A stretch of DNA of 35,245 nucleotides from Saccharicrinis sp. (GTDB lineage Bacteria > Bacteroidota > Bacteroidia > Bacteroidales > Marinilabiliaceae): the NCBI GenBank assembly GCA_024635585.1, contig JAGXIP010000049.1, positions 1 through 35,245 of the forward strand. The letters run 5' to 3'. Below are positions 34,975 to 35,245 of the stretch, in pieces. The notes under the pieces are model-generated. The model searched no databases and had not been told where the DNA came from. It saw only the letters and a list, made by a program, of their open reading frames with translations. Made by a program: the position numbers and the translations under genes. How positions within the stretch are numbered: the first letter of the stretch is position 1; the number at the start of each line of letters is the position of its first letter.

Positions 34975-35245
34975 TTATTTTGTAGAATAAAACAAAAGCT
35001 GATTTTGCTTTTTCATAGGTATAACCAATAGGTCTTTATCTATCAAATAAAGAATATCACCCGAACCTTGTTCTACGTCTAATACTTCGGTAGTTTTTCC
35101 ATCCTTATATATCTTAAAAACTTTACCACCTTTCCAATCTGACACAAAAAAGCTATTATCATCAATTACCTGTATTCCATCTAAATTCCCAACATTTTGG
35201 GTTGTAATGGTTGTAATTTCCTTTGTTTCAATATTAATTTTCTGA
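34975..35245 (-). CDS. C-terminal end of a beta-propeller (SMP-30/NHL-like) protein
   Basis: The frame is open from the right edge to TAA 34975, giving the last 90 residues of a protein that begins outside the window. The sequence has repeated beta-propeller blades: NVGNLDGIQVIDDNSFFVSD and WKGGKVFKIYKDGKTTEVL, then GSGDILYLIDKDLLVIPM. This resembles SMP-30/gluconolactonase-like or NHL-repeat proteins of Bacteroidota that are often named periplasmic ATP-binding proteins. Function cannot be set from the tail alone. It is transcribed toward the GH3 relic with 155 bp between. Confidence 0.75.
   Translation of the reverse strand, partial: QKINIETKEITTITTQNVGNLDGIQVIDDNSFFVSDWKGGKVFKIYKDGKTTEVLDVEQGSGDILYLIDKDLLVIPMKKQNQLLFYSTK

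Overview
The window looks like chromosomal DNA of a polysaccharide-degrading member of the Bacteroidota. Three things point there: paired SusC/SusD outer-membrane glycan-uptake genes, a one-protein hybrid two-component system (HTCS), and a C-terminal sorting domain of the type IX secretion system. Base composition is moderate to AT-rich. There is no rRNA, tRNA, CRISPR array or intact transposase that I can recognise. Genus-level placement is not possible from sequence reading alone.

About 1-31,660 is a large polysaccharide utilisation locus (PUL) in three blocks. Block A (minus strand, 13,201 down to 1) reads SusC2, SusD2, SusC1, SusD1, GH3 beta-glucosidase, then a right-handed beta-helix protein that runs off the left edge. 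The two SusCD pairs are tightly spaced (18-26 bp gaps). A palindromic repeat separates them from the GH3. Block B (minus strand, 25,405 down to 14,239) reads a GH9 endoglucanase-like enzyme, a second GH3, the HTCS regulator and an S1 formylglycine sulfatase, and ends at a strong bidirectional terminator (14,043-14,086). Block C (plus strand, 25,723-31,657) is divergent from the GH9 and holds a GH27 alpha-galactosidase-type enzyme and two large two-part beta-helix proteins of the Pectate_lyase_3/GH55-like fold. The second of these is a close paralogue of the truncated gene at the left edge, so near-duplicate genes bracket the locus.

The likely logic is as follows. Sulfatase, GH9, beta-helix enzymes and GH27 trim a branched, possibly sulfated, beta-linked glycan. 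The SusCD pairs import oligosaccharides. The two GH3 enzymes release glucose-type monomers from the non-reducing end. The HTCS senses a breakdown product and switches the operons on. The exact substrate is an inference; a beta-glucan-like backbone with alpha-galactosyl and sulfate groups fits the enzyme set.

The right end (31,658-35,245) is a different region. It carries decayed coding pieces: a 40-codon stub matching the start of gamma-glutamyltransferase, and a GH3 fragment whose reading frame stops directly after the catalytic Asp. It also has an intact PagL-like lipid A deacylase gene overlapping a DUF2807 lipoprotein gene, and the C-terminal end of a beta-propeller protein that runs in from the right edge. 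A further frameshifted gene relic lies between SusC2 and the sulfatase.
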